The notes beneath the pieces are model-generated. The model was not told the DNA's origin, ran no database searches, and saw nothing but the letters and a program-made list of their open reading frames with translations. 64,000 nt of DNA. It comes from Streptomyces asoensis. Lineage in GTDB: Bacteria; Actinomycetota; Actinomycetes; Streptomycetales; Streptomycetaceae. Each line of letters starts with the position of its first letter. The first letter of the stretch is position 1. The DNA lies in assembly GCF_013085465.1 (NCBI RefSeq), contig NZ_CP049838.1:9672001-9736000 (forward strand). Reading direction: 5' to 3'. Below, piece by piece: positions 52,406-61,143 of the stretch. Made by a program: the position numbers and the translations under genes.

Positions 52406-53812
52406 ATGACGGCGACATCACATGGGCCGGATCAGGGACTTCCTCTCTCCTCGCGCCAGGAGTGGTGCTGGGAGTGGGAGAGGTGTTACGACGAGCCCTA
52501 CCCCAAGGCCGTCTCCCTCGACTGCTCCACCACCCTCCGTATGCGGGGTCCCCTGGACGTCGGCGCGTTACGCGACGCACTCGCCGAGGTCGCCCTGCGC
52601 CATGACGCGTTGCGACTGCGGTTGCTCGACACCGGGACGCCGGTCGAGCGGGTGGTCCGACCACGGCAGGCCCTGCGCCCGGAGCCGTTCCCCCTGGACA
52701 CGGTGGACCTGGGCGACGCACTGCGCCGACGGGAACTGCACGAGATCCTCCTCGACCTGACCACGCGCCCCTTCGACGTCACCGAATGGCTGTCCCGGGC
52801 CACCCTGCTGCGGCTGGCCGCCGACGACCACGTCCTGCTGACCAGCTTCCACCACATGGTCTTCGACGAGCCGAGCCATCAGGTCTACCTGCGCGACCTC
52901 GCCGACTTCTACAACCGCCGCGTGGCCGCTCCCGTCGCCGACGGAGGCCGACCCCCCTTCTCCTACGTGGACTTCGTCCGCGCCGAGAACACTCCTCAGG
53001 CCCGCCTCGACACCGCGTCCCGCCTGGCGGACTGGGCGGACCGGCTGCGCGCCCACGGCTCCGGGGACCTCCTGCCCGGCCGCACCACCGGGTTCCTCCC
53101 GCTCCAGCACCACTACGAAAGCGTTCCCCTGGACCTGTCGGCCGAAGAATCCCGGCGGCTGCTGCGCACGGCCCGCGCCGAGCGGGTCTCCCTGTACGCG
53201 CTGCTCGCGGCGGCGCTGACCCGGACCCTCGGCGGCTTCTACGGCCGCGAGCGGCTGATCCTCTCCACGCCCTCGCACGGCCGTCTGCGCCCCGAGACCC
53301 GCTCCGCCCTGGGCCTGTTCTCCAACATGATCCAGGTGCCGGTGGATCTGAGGCGGGCCTCGCCGAGCGGACTGTTCCGGCAGGTCGACGGCCGCATCAG
53401 GGACGCCTCGGCGGCGGTCGACCTGCCGTTCGGCCGGCTCGCCGAAACCGTCCTGGGCCGCCAGGGCGACGCGGCCTTCTTCCGCCACGCCCTGGCGCAC
53501 GCGGAGTTGCGCCTGTACGGGGTGACCGGCTGGATCGTCGACCGACGGGAACACGAGTTACCCATGCACGGACTGCGCACCGGCCTCGCCCCCTACCACC
53601 AGGATTTCTCCCGGCTCAAATACGCGACACCGCAGTCCTCCCTGGCCGGCGCGGCCACTCTCTCGGTCGGCCTGACCATGGAGTCGGGCCGGCTGACCGG
53701 CGCGCTGCGCTATGAGACGACGTATCACGGACGCCGTACGGCCGAGGCCCTGGCGAACGGCTTCCGGGGACGTCTGACGGACCTGGCGCGGGTCGGGGCC
53801 ACAAGGCGGTGA
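52406..53812 (+). CDS. Free-standing condensation-domain protein 3
   Basis: 468 residues, same plan as the protein at 48886 (QEWCWEWERCYDEPYPKAV start). The core motif is FHHMVFDEPSHQ (His149, His150, Asp154), so the catalytic His is present. A GLFSNMIQVPVD segment follows. Two TTA codons (codons 55 and 385) make it a bldA-dependent gene candidate. ATG 52406 with AGGCAGGT upstream. It faces the PCP gene at 51965 across a 117-bp divergent promoter. Confidence 0.85.
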   Translation: MTATSHGPDQGLPLSSRQEWCWEWERCYDEPYPKAVSLDCSTTLRMRGPLDVGALRDALAEVALRHDALRLRLLDTGTPVERVVRPRQALRPEPFPLDTVDLGDALRRRELHEILLDLTTRPFDVTEWLSRATLLRLAADDHVLLTSFHHMVFDEPSHQVYLRDLADFYNRRVAAPVADGGRPPFSYVDFVRAENTPQARLDTASRLADWADRLRAHGSGDLLPGRTTGFLPLQHHYESVPLDLSAEESRRLLRTARAERVSLYALLAAALTRTLGGFYGRERLILSTPSHGRLRPETRSALGLFSNMIQVPVDLRRASPSGLFRQVDGRIRDASAAVDLPFGRLAETVLGRQGDAAFFRHALAHAELRLYGVTGWIVDRREHELPMHGLRTGLAPYHQDFSRLKYATPQSSLAGAATLSVGLTMESGRLTGALRYETTYHGRRTAEALANGFRGRLTDLARVGATRR

Positions 53813-53818
53813 GCCCCG

Positions 53819-55666
53819 TCATGTCCGGGTCGTGTCCGGGTCATGCCGGGCGGGGGACTCCCGGCCCGGACCCTCCGCGAGGACGTCGTACCGGCGCCAC
53901 TCCTCCTGCGTGGCGGGCCCGTCGGGCCCTGCCGCGCAGACGACGTACCGGTGCGGGGCCATCACGAACCTGCGCCCGCGCAGGGCGGCCAGCAGCAGCC
54001 GGTGCACCTCCGGCGGCCCGGGTGGCCGCTGCGCGTGCGCGGGTACGAGGTACGCCGTCAGACGCGGGCTGCCGGTGGCGCCCGGTTCTAGGAAGACCTG
54101 GGCGGACCGGGGGGACAGGGCCTGCGTGAGCAGTGCCTGCACCTCGGCCGGATCGACCCAGCAGCCGTCCACGAGCACCAGACCCTCGCGTCGCCGCAGC
54201 CCGGCGAGTGCCTCGGCGTCCCGGACGAGGTCCTTCGGTCGAGGCGCATCGCCGGCGGCGGCCCTCAGGAGGATGTCCTCCAGGCAGGTGAGGAAGCCGG
54301 TGAGCCGGTCGCGGGAGAAGAGTGCCGTGTCCGCGGAGAGCGTGACCTCCAAGCACCCCGACACACGCCATACGTCGACGTAGAACTTGCCCGGCTCCCA
54401 CTCCTCGATGCCGCCGTCGTCGTCGAAGGCCGTGAGCTCGTGCGCCGTCCCCTGGGCCGTCAGGGTCTCACTCTCTTCCTGACCGCCGTATCCGTGGATG
54501 TTGAGGAAGCACTCGAGGTCGAGGTCGACTCCTCGGACGGACGCCACCGACTCGGTGACCCGGTCGAGCCGGCGCGGGTCGCGCTCGCCGACGCGGTAGG
54601 CCCGCAGGGACGCCTGCCACGCCGCGTGCGCGATGTCCCGGAAAGGGAGGTCCGCGACCGTGAGGGCCACCGGGATGGTCTGGAAGAAGGTGCCGACCGA
54701 GTTGCGGCTCTCCACGGACGTCCGGTTGGCGCAGAAGAGCCGGAACGTGACGTCCTCCAGCTCGCTGATCGCGCTGATCAGCACCGCGAGGGCGCCGGTC
54801 AGCACGGCGTTGACGGTTGTGCCGTGGCGTGAAGCCGCCTCCGCCAGCGCGCGCGCCGCCGTTCGGGAGCGCATGGTGATCTTCGGGAACCGAGGGGATT
54901 CGGGAGTCCGCAGGGGGAAGGGGAAACGGTCGTTGGGGAAGCGCGAGAGCTGGGCGGTCCAGAACGCCTCGGCCCGGGCCTCGCTCCGGCCGCCGGCCCG
55001 GCGCTGCGCCGCGGCGTGCTCCCGCGGCTGCACCAGAGGGCGGGGCGGTCGGGCGGACAGGACGTCACGTTCCTCCGGCGCCGCCGCCAACAACTCTCTG
55101 ATGTCACCGGCGATCACCTCGATGCCCCAGCCGTCGGTCGCGACATGGGAGAGACACAACGCCACACCGGAGACGATGCCCGAGACGGTGACCACCGCGA
55201 CGCGCAGGGGCCACTCGAACACCGTGAAAGGAAGGCGTCTGAGCTCCTCCAGGACCGCCTCGGACGCCTCGAAGGCGGCACAGTGGTGGACCTGGACAGG
55301 GACCCTCCCGCTCGCGCAGACGAACTGCCGGTACCCACCGTCCTTCTCTACGTTGAGCCGCGTCCGCAGGGACTCGTGGCGCTCGATCACCACCCGGAGA
55401 GCCTCACGGACGTCGTCGAGCGTCGTCCTCGCGCCCGTCTCGCACTCGATCAGCACATCGAGGTTCATGTGCTCTATGTGAGGGGCGGAGTTCTCCATCC
55501 ACAGACACACCTGTTCCTGACCCCAGGTGAGGTCGGCGACGCCCGAGGTGCCGGCGCTGAACTCGACCAGGACCAGCTCGGTTTCGTGGCGTTCCACAGG
55601 ACGGCCGACTCCTCGCTCGCTCGGGTCGTACGGGACAGCCGGCCAGTCGCTCGGACCCGACGTCAC
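53819..55666 (-). CDS. Condensation domain with truncated adenylation C-terminus
   Basis: 615 residues. The C domain has LTWGQEQVCLWM (C1-like), RHESLRTRL, and CLSHVATDGWG (Ser in place of the first His, then the catalytic His174 and Asp178, Gly kept). NSVGTFFQTIPV and the GGQEESETLTA region follow. Residues about 500-600 (LVLVDGCWVDPAEVQALL, MAPHRYVVC) resemble only the C-terminal subdomain of adenylation enzymes, without any core A domain. It may be a remnant of a lost C-A protein. The start is GTG 55666, with a weak ribosome site. Confidence 0.78.
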   Translation of the reverse strand: MTSGPSDWPAVPYDPSERGVGRPVERHETELVLVEFSAGTSGVADLTWGQEQVCLWMENSAPHIEHMNLDVLIECETGARTTLDDVREALRVVIERHESLRTRLNVEKDGGYRQFVCASGRVPVQVHHCAAFEASEAVLEELRRLPFTVFEWPLRVAVVTVSGIVSGVALCLSHVATDGWGIEVIAGDIRELLAAAPEERDVLSARPPRPLVQPREHAAAQRRAGGRSEARAEAFWTAQLSRFPNDRFPFPLRTPESPRFPKITMRSRTAARALAEAASRHGTTVNAVLTGALAVLISAISELEDVTFRLFCANRTSVESRNSVGTFFQTIPVALTVADLPFRDIAHAAWQASLRAYRVGERDPRRLDRVTESVASVRGVDLDLECFLNIHGYGGQEESETLTAQGTAHELTAFDDDGGIEEWEPGKFYVDVWRVSGCLEVTLSADTALFSRDRLTGFLTCLEDILLRAAAGDAPRPKDLVRDAEALAGLRRREGLVLVDGCWVDPAEVQALLTQALSPRSAQVFLEPGATGSPRLTAYLVPAHAQRPPGPPEVHRLLLAALRGRRFVMAPHRYVVCAAGPDGPATQEEWRRYDVLAEGPGRESPARHDPDTTRT

Positions 55667-55763
55667 CCGAGTGGTCTTCGCAGGCCAGGTGGAGCGAAAC
55701 AGACGGGCAGGACCGTAGTGGAGCGATCACGCGCCGCGCAAGGGTTTGGTCGCGTTGCGCCAA

Positions 55764-55784
55764 CTGCCTTGCCTGGCAAGGCAG
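55764..55784. promoter_or_regulatory. 21-bp perfect palindrome in the divergent promoter
   Basis: Arms CTGCCTTGCC and GGCAAGGCAG around a single central T. The centre is too short for a hairpin loop, so it is a protein-binding operator, of the size used by dimeric TetR- or MarR-type repressors. It lies between the C-domain gene (minus) and the MFS exporter gene (plus). Confidence 0.7.
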
Positions 55785-55967
55785 GACGACAGTGGTGTGA
55801 AGATTCCCAAGGACTGGTGATCACCCGATCGAACTCACATATTCTGTCCGGCGTCGCGTTCGGAAACATAGGGCTTGCGTGGCGCGGGTGCGCTGGGCAG
55901 GCCGGGAGAGGAGCGGACGGGTGAGTCACGCACGCGGTCCGGAAACGGACCCGACGGGGGACATGCG

Positions 55968-57263
55968 ATGACCGACGGTCTGGCGGCTCGACTACCTCTG
56001 GACCTACTGCGCGAGCGCAACCTGCGACGGTTGTTCTGCGCGCAGGCCGCCTCGGTGCTGGGCAGCAGCATGATGCCCATCGCCCTGTCCTTCGCCGTGT
56101 TGGAGCACGGCGGCGGGGCGAGCGGGGTGGGCCTGGTGCTGGGCGCGCAGACCGCGCCCCTCATGGTGTTCCTGCTGGCGGGCGGTGTGCTCGCGGACCG
56201 GTGGGGCCGCCGGGTCACCATGATCGGGAGCGACCTGGTCCGCGCGGCCATCGAAATCACCGTGGTGGTCATCCTGTTGACCGTCGGTATGCCGCTGGGC
56301 GGCTTCGTCGCCTTCGCCGCGGTGCTCTCGGTCGCCGCCGCGTTCTTCCACCCCGCCTTCCACGGCTTCGTCCCGGAGGTCGTCTCCGGCAAGCGCCTCC
56401 AGGAGGCCAACGCCCTCGGCTCCACCCTCAATTCGATCGGCTCGCTGTTCGGACCGGCCGTCGCCGGCGCGCTCGTGGCCTGGACCGAGCCGGCCTGGGT
56501 CATCGCCATCGACGCGGCCACCTTCCTGGCCAGCGCGCTGTTCCTGGCCGGAGTGCGCACCTCGTCCTCCGCCACGGACCCCGCTCGCGAGGACGAGAGC
56601 TTCTGGCACCAACTGCGGCACGGGTGGCGTGAGTTCAGCTCCCGCACCTGGCTGTGGTCCCTGCTCGCCTACACGTCGTTGGCGTCCACCTTCGTCCTGG
56701 GGCCCGTGATGGTGCTGGGGATCACCTTCGTCGGCGGTAAGGAGAACGGTGCCGCCCAATGGGGCACCGTCATGGCCGCGCAAGGGGTCGGCTCACTCCT
56801 CGGCGGATTCGTGGGAATGCGGCTGCGCTTCCGCAGGCCGCTGCTGGCGTCCGTCTTCTGTACGTTCGGCCTGGGAGCCTTCGCCGGCCTCCTCGCGCTG
56901 CGCGCGCCCGTCTACGTCCTGGTCGTGGGCTCGTTGCTGTCCGGCGCGGGATTCGCGCTGCTGCACATCCTCTGGACGAGCAGCCTCCAGGCCGATGTGC
57001 CGTCCGATGCGATGTCCCGCGTCAGCGCGTACGACGGTGTGGCGACCGTGCTCTCCATGACCGTGGGCTACTGGTGGGCGGCTCCGACCGCGGACCGGGT
57101 CGGGGCCGCACCGTTGCTGTGGTTCGGCGTGGTGTGGACCGTGGCGAGCGCCGCCGTGATGGTCACGCTGCCGCAGATCCGCCGGTCCGCGCCGGGCGCG
57201 GAGAAGGGCGGGGGCGACGACGGGGTCACCGCGGAGGCGCGAGAGCCCTCCACGGCGCGCTGA
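55968..57263 (+). CDS. MFS drug exporter
   Basis: 431 residues with about 12 hydrophobic segments. The loop 2-3 motif GVLADRWGRRVTMIGSDLVRA is the MFS signature motif A variant. Cluster context predicts export of or resistance to the product. It is 300 bp from the oppositely oriented C-domain gene with a palindromic operator between. ATG 55968 has GGGGGAC upstream. Confidence 0.9.
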   Translation: MTDGLAARLPLDLLRERNLRRLFCAQAASVLGSSMMPIALSFAVLEHGGGASGVGLVLGAQTAPLMVFLLAGGVLADRWGRRVTMIGSDLVRAAIEITVVVILLTVGMPLGGFVAFAAVLSVAAAFFHPAFHGFVPEVVSGKRLQEANALGSTLNSIGSLFGPAVAGALVAWTEPAWVIAIDAATFLASALFLAGVRTSSSATDPAREDESFWHQLRHGWREFSSRTWLWSLLAYTSLASTFVLGPVMVLGITFVGGKENGAAQWGTVMAAQGVGSLLGGFVGMRLRFRRPLLASVFCTFGLGAFAGLLALRAPVYVLVVGSLLSGAGFALLHILWTSSLQADVPSDAMSRVSAYDGVATVLSMTVGYWWAAPTADRVGAAPLLWFGVVWTVASAAVMVTLPQIRRSAPGAEKGGGDDGVTAEAREPSTAR

Positions 57264-57380
57264 GAAGCGTGACGGGCGACAAGGGGCGGTAGGGCGGCGC
57301 CTGCTGCCCAGGGGGAGCCGGCCGCTGTTGCCCTCCCGGGTGGCGGGCGTTGCCCTGCCGCGCGATCCCCGGTTCCCCGA

Positions 57381-57406
57381 GAGGTTTCCCGAAGAGGTTT
57401 CCCGAA
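57381..57406 (+). repeat. Perfect tandem 13-bp repeat before the NRPS gene
   Basis: Two copies of GAGGTTTCCCGAA in direct, immediate succession (57381-57393, 57394-57406), preceded by a partial copy. They lie 55 bp before the NRPS start, in its upstream region. Direct repeats of this kind can be binding sites of a regulator; slippage repeat is the alternative. Confidence 0.6.
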
Positions 57407-57461
57407 GTGGCAGGTCCCCGAGCGGGATGCCGTCCAACCGCAAGGAACGAAGGGGAAGTCG

Positions 57462-60400
57462 ATGCCGGAGCCCGGTCTGTCGATCATCGCCGGAGCCATG
57501 AGCCCTGTCCCCGACCACGTGTACGCCATGTTCCGCGCCCAGGCCGAACGCCACCCCGGGCGGACGGCGGTCCGGCATGGTGGCGAGGCCTGCACTTATC
57601 TCGAACTGCATGCCAAGGCGGAGGAGTTGGCAGCTCGGCTGTTCCGCCGAGGGGTACGCCCCGGCACACCGGTCGCCGTGTACACGGAGCGCGGCCTCCA
57701 CGCGGTCGGTGCCCTGCTGGCCATCCTGCGGCTGGGAGCCACGTATGTGCCGATCGACGTGCACCATCCGCTGGAGCGTTCCCGGGCCGCCCTGCGGGCC
57801 GTCGGTGCGACCTGCGTACTCGCCTGCGGCGACGTGCCGTTCGACTGCGCCGAAGCCGTGGATCTGCGCCGTCCCGAGCCGGGGGAGGAGGTTCCCGCCA
57901 CCGCGCCGCTGCCCGCCCCCGACGATCCCGCCTACATCCTGTTCACGTCGGGTTCGACCGGCGTGCCCAAGGGAGCCCTGCTTCCCTATCGTGCCCTGTC
58001 GAATCTGGTCTCCTGGTTACGGCGTATGGCGAGCGTGGGCGTGGGGGCCCGTACGGTCCAGTTCTCCCGGGTGAGCTTCGACGTCTTCCTCACGGAGGTG
58101 CTCGGCACTCTGACCACCGGAGGTGAGCTGCTGGTGCTCGACGAGTCCCGCCGGGCGGACGTCGAATACCTCCTGCGGTTCTGCGAGGACCGGCATGTCC
58201 AGCGGCTCCATCTGCCGTTCTCGGCGCTCCGCCCCTTCGCCGAATGGGCGGAGTACAAGAAGGCGTTGCTGCCGAGTCTCGTCGAGATCTCCACGGCCGG
58301 CGAACAGCCGTATGTGACAGCCGCGTTGGAGCGGCTCCTGGGCGGTGGCGCCCGGCCGATCCGGCTCACGAACCAGTACGGCCCCACGGAGACCCACGTG
58401 GTCACGGAGGCGATCCTCACCGGCGATCCGGCCGGCTGGCCGCGCACGCCGTCGGCCGGAGTCGCTCTCGACAACACCGTCGTCGCCCTGCTGGACTTTG
58501 CGGGCGCCGTCGTACCGGTCGGCGACGAGGGCGAGGTGAGCGTCGTCGGCGCGCCGGTGGGGCTGGGCTATCTGGGGCCGGCGTCCACGGAGTCGGGCGC
58601 GGGTTTCGGCCCGATCGAAGCGCTGGGGGGACGCTGGGGTTACCGCACCGGCGATCTGGGTCGGATCGAGGGCCGCGAACTGCTCCTGCGCGGCCGGATC
58701 GACGACCAGGTGAAGATCAGCGGACACCGGGTGGAGCCCGGCGAGATCGAGATCCTCGCCGACCGCGCCGCGAGCCTCGCCGAAGTCGCCGCCGTGGCCG
58801 TGGACGCGCCCGGAGGTACGCGGGCCATGGCGCTGTTCGCGGTACCGGCGCCGGGGGCCACCGTGGACCCGGACGCCCTGCGCAGTGCACTGGCCCGCCG
58901 CCTGCCGGAGGCCGTGGTGCCCAGCCGCATCGTCCTGTGCGAGGCGCTGCCCCGCACCAGCACGGGCAAGATCGACCGCAGAACCCTGGCCGAGCGGCCC
59001 GCCGAGCGCGAAGCCGACCGAGCAGCCCCGGCCGTCCTGTCGGCCCCGAAACCCGCGCTGACGGCGGACGAGGCACGGATCGCCGGACGCCTGGCCGCGG
59101 TGCTGGGCCTGGAGGAGGTCCTTGCATCGGATTCCTTCCTCTCCCTGGGCGGCAGCTCGTTGCAGGCGATGACCCTGATGACCGGGCTGGCGGCCGAGTT
59201 CGGCAGCGCGCCCGGGATCGACCGGCTGCTGGCCGGAGCGACCGTGTCCGACCTGGCCGGTCAGCTGCGGGCGGGCCGCTGGGAGGAGGCCGACGACAAC
59301 CGCTCGCCCCACGAGGCGAATCCCTCCGTCCCGACCGCCCCCTCCGGCTCCCACGTCCCGACCGTCCCGAGCGACCCGACCGTCCTGTCCGTGCCCGCCG
59401 GCGCATCCGGGGAGAGAACGACGCGGTTGCTCCCCGCATCCACCGTGCAGTCCGAGATCTGGCTGGCCGGCCGGCTCGGAGACCCGACGGCGTACAACGT
59501 GACGATCGCCCTCGACGTCACCGGCACGCTGGACCACGCACGACTGCGACACGCCCTGCGGCGCACCATCGCCCGGCACCCGGCTCTGCGCGCACTCCTG
59601 ATGCGCAGGCGTGACCGTATCCTCGTCCACCACCCGGAGGACTGGCCCACCCCGTTCGAGTTCGAGGAAGTCGGCCCGGCGGAGACCCGGACCGGCGCGG
59701 AAGCGAGTGAACGAGCCTTCGCGGAGCGGCCGTTCGACGTGCGAACGGACCTGCCGATCCGCCTGGCCCTGCTGCGCGGCCCGAGCCGGGACCGGCTGGT
59801 GGTCGCCTTCCACCAGCACGCGGTGGACGCCCCCGCCATACAGACGGTCATCGACGATCTGGCCCACTGGTACCGCAGCCCGGACGGGGCCCCGGAAGGG
59901 GCTGCGGATGACACCACGGGCGCAGCGGCGTTCGGTCCGCAAGCCGGTCCGGGCCCGGCGGAAGCCGCCACGCTGGCGTACTGGAGATCGGCTCTCGCGG
60001 GCGTCGCCCCGGCCCATACGACCTGGCTGCGGCGTGAGGGCGCGTCCCCCTCCGGACGGCCGGTGCATCGGCGCCTGGAACTTCCCTACGATGTGCTGCG
60101 CCCGGACCGGAGCGCACCCGAGAGCGGCACGGTCACCCGGTTCGCGAGGATCATCGGCGCCTTCGCCCACGCCGCGCACGCTGTCGGAGCACCCGAGGAG
60201 TTCCTCACCGGTGTCGTCTCGACGCGCCGAGTCCCAGGGGTCTCTCCCTCCGTGGGCTGCCACTTGGGCCTCCTGCCGATCCTGCTGCGGCCGGCGGCCG
60301 AGCTCTCCGAGACGGTGACCGCCGTACACGCCACGATGGCGACGGCGCTGTCCCACCGGCAGATCTCCCTCGGCGAGCTGGCCTCCGTCCTGCCGAGGGG

Positions 60401-60656
60401 CTCGGCCGTGACCACGACGTTCGGACTCGACGACGCGGAGACACGCGAGATCGACTTCGCGGGAACGCGCGCCACGACCCGCTACGTCCACGCGCGCACT
60501 CTCCAGTTCCCCCTCGCCCTCACCCCGTGGACGAGCCCGCTGGGCACCGCGGGCCTGGACGCGGTCTTCGACGACGGCCTCTACCTGCCCCACACGGTCG
60601 ACGCCCTGCTCAGCGAATGGTCCCGCCTCCTCCGCCACTCCGCGAAGCCGCGCTGA
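57462..60656 (+). CDS. NRPS module A-T-C
   Basis: 1,064 residues. The A domain (residues 20-530) has LFTSGSTGVPKGALL (A3), FDVFLTEVLGTL (A4, with the Asp that binds the alpha-amino group), NQYGPTETHV (A5), YRTGDLGRI (A7), GRIDDQVKISGHRVEPGEIE (A8) and RTSTGKIDRR (A10). The T domain is LGGSSLQAMTL (residues about 560-570). The C domain (residues about 650-1050) has a core motif AFHQHAVDAPA, with Gln for the catalytic second His, so its normal condensation function is doubtful. The order A-T-C places the C domain downstream of loading. The substrate cannot be read safely. Codon 186 is TTA (58017-58019). Confidence 0.93.
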   Translation: MPEPGLSIIAGAMSPVPDHVYAMFRAQAERHPGRTAVRHGGEACTYLELHAKAEELAARLFRRGVRPGTPVAVYTERGLHAVGALLAILRLGATYVPIDVHHPLERSRAALRAVGATCVLACGDVPFDCAEAVDLRRPEPGEEVPATAPLPAPDDPAYILFTSGSTGVPKGALLPYRALSNLVSWLRRMASVGVGARTVQFSRVSFDVFLTEVLGTLTTGGELLVLDESRRADVEYLLRFCEDRHVQRLHLPFSALRPFAEWAEYKKALLPSLVEISTAGEQPYVTAALERLLGGGARPIRLTNQYGPTETHVVTEAILTGDPAGWPRTPSAGVALDNTVVALLDFAGAVVPVGDEGEVSVVGAPVGLGYLGPASTESGAGFGPIEALGGRWGYRTGDLGRIEGRELLLRGRIDDQVKISGHRVEPGEIEILADRAASLAEVAAVAVDAPGGTRAMALFAVPAPGATVDPDALRSALARRLPEAVVPSRIVLCEALPRTSTGKIDRRTLAERPAEREADRAAPAVLSAPKPALTADEARIAGRLAAVLGLEEVLASDSFLSLGGSSLQAMTLMTGLAAEFGSAPGIDRLLAGATVSDLAGQLRAGRWEEADDNRSPHEANPSVPTAPSGSHVPTVPSDPTVLSVPAGASGERTTRLLPASTVQSEIWLAGRLGDPTAYNVTIALDVTGTLDHARLRHALRRTIARHPALRALLMRRRDRILVHHPEDWPTPFEFEEVGPAETRTGAEASERAFAERPFDVRTDLPIRLALLRGPSRDRLVVAFHQHAVDAPAIQTVIDDLAHWYRSPDGAPEGAADDTTGAAAFGPQAGPGPAEAATLAYWRSALAGVAPAHTTWLRREGASPSGRPVHRRLELPYDVLRPDRSAPESGTVTRFARIIGAFAHAAHAVGAPEEFLTGVVSTRRVPGVSPSVGCHLGLLPILLRPAAELSETVTAVHATMATALSHRQISLGELASVLPRGSAVTTTFGLDDAETREIDFAGTRATTRYVHARTLQFPLALTPWTSPLGTAGLDAVFDDGLYLPHTVDALLSEWSRLLRHSAKPR

Positions 60657-61143
60657 CCTGCTTTCGGCGTCTCGCTCCTTCCCCGAGGGATCGCGACGCG
60701 GACTCCCACGTGTGGTCCTCACACGAAAGCGGTGAGTGTCCGGGGGACGGAGCTGCTCTGCTCTGGGCGCGTGACGTTGGGAAGACTTCACAGGCAGCCG
60801 CCCGCTGCGCGCCGTCGCACACGCCCGGTTCGCCCGCTGGCGCCCGGCCGCCCGCGGGGCGACGACCGTCACACCGTCCTCCGACCCCCTCACTCCCCTC
60901 GGGCACCGCTTCGCCCAGCACATGCTGACCACTCTGGACACCCTGTGCCGTCCGCGCGTCCCGGACCCGGCCCTGCGCCACGCAGAATCGGCGGCCCGCG
61001 CCCACCGCAGTGCCTGGCGGAACCGGAACGGGGACGGGCCCCGGAAACGGCCGGCATGACTCCGGGCGGCCGACGTGCCCCCGTTGTGAATGAGCAGTGC
61101 GTTGGCCGGTCCGAGCGTCGTCCGTGGTTGGGCCCGTCCCAAG
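60657..61143. other. Intergenic region right of the cluster, no confident gene
   Basis: About 490 bp. A 94-codon frame without a start (60775-61059) has protein-like composition near its end (LGHRFAQHMLTTLDTLCR) and may be the remains of a gene. No terminator hairpin was identified by eye. Confidence 0.4.

Noticed and set aside
22046..60656. Ansamycin polyketide cluster, because of AHBA synthase
   Set aside because: No modular type I PKS gene or RifF-like amide synthase exists in the cluster. The tools present are ligase, glycosyltransferase and condensation domains.
57462..60656. Reading the amino-acid substrate from the A-domain pocket
   Set aside because: Only the Asp of FDVFLTEV and the NQYGPTETHV region can be placed reliably; the remaining pocket positions cannot be aligned by eye, so no substrate is claimed.
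60775..61059. 94-codon frame without a start codon right of the NRPS gene
   Set aside because: No start, no family and no ribosome site; possibly a gene remnant only.
58017..61142. Minus-strand open frame of more than 1,000 codons opposite the NRPS
   Set aside because: GC-rich antisense shadow: the plus strand has all NRPS motifs, and the antisense translation is Arg/Gly/Ala-biased without a domain.
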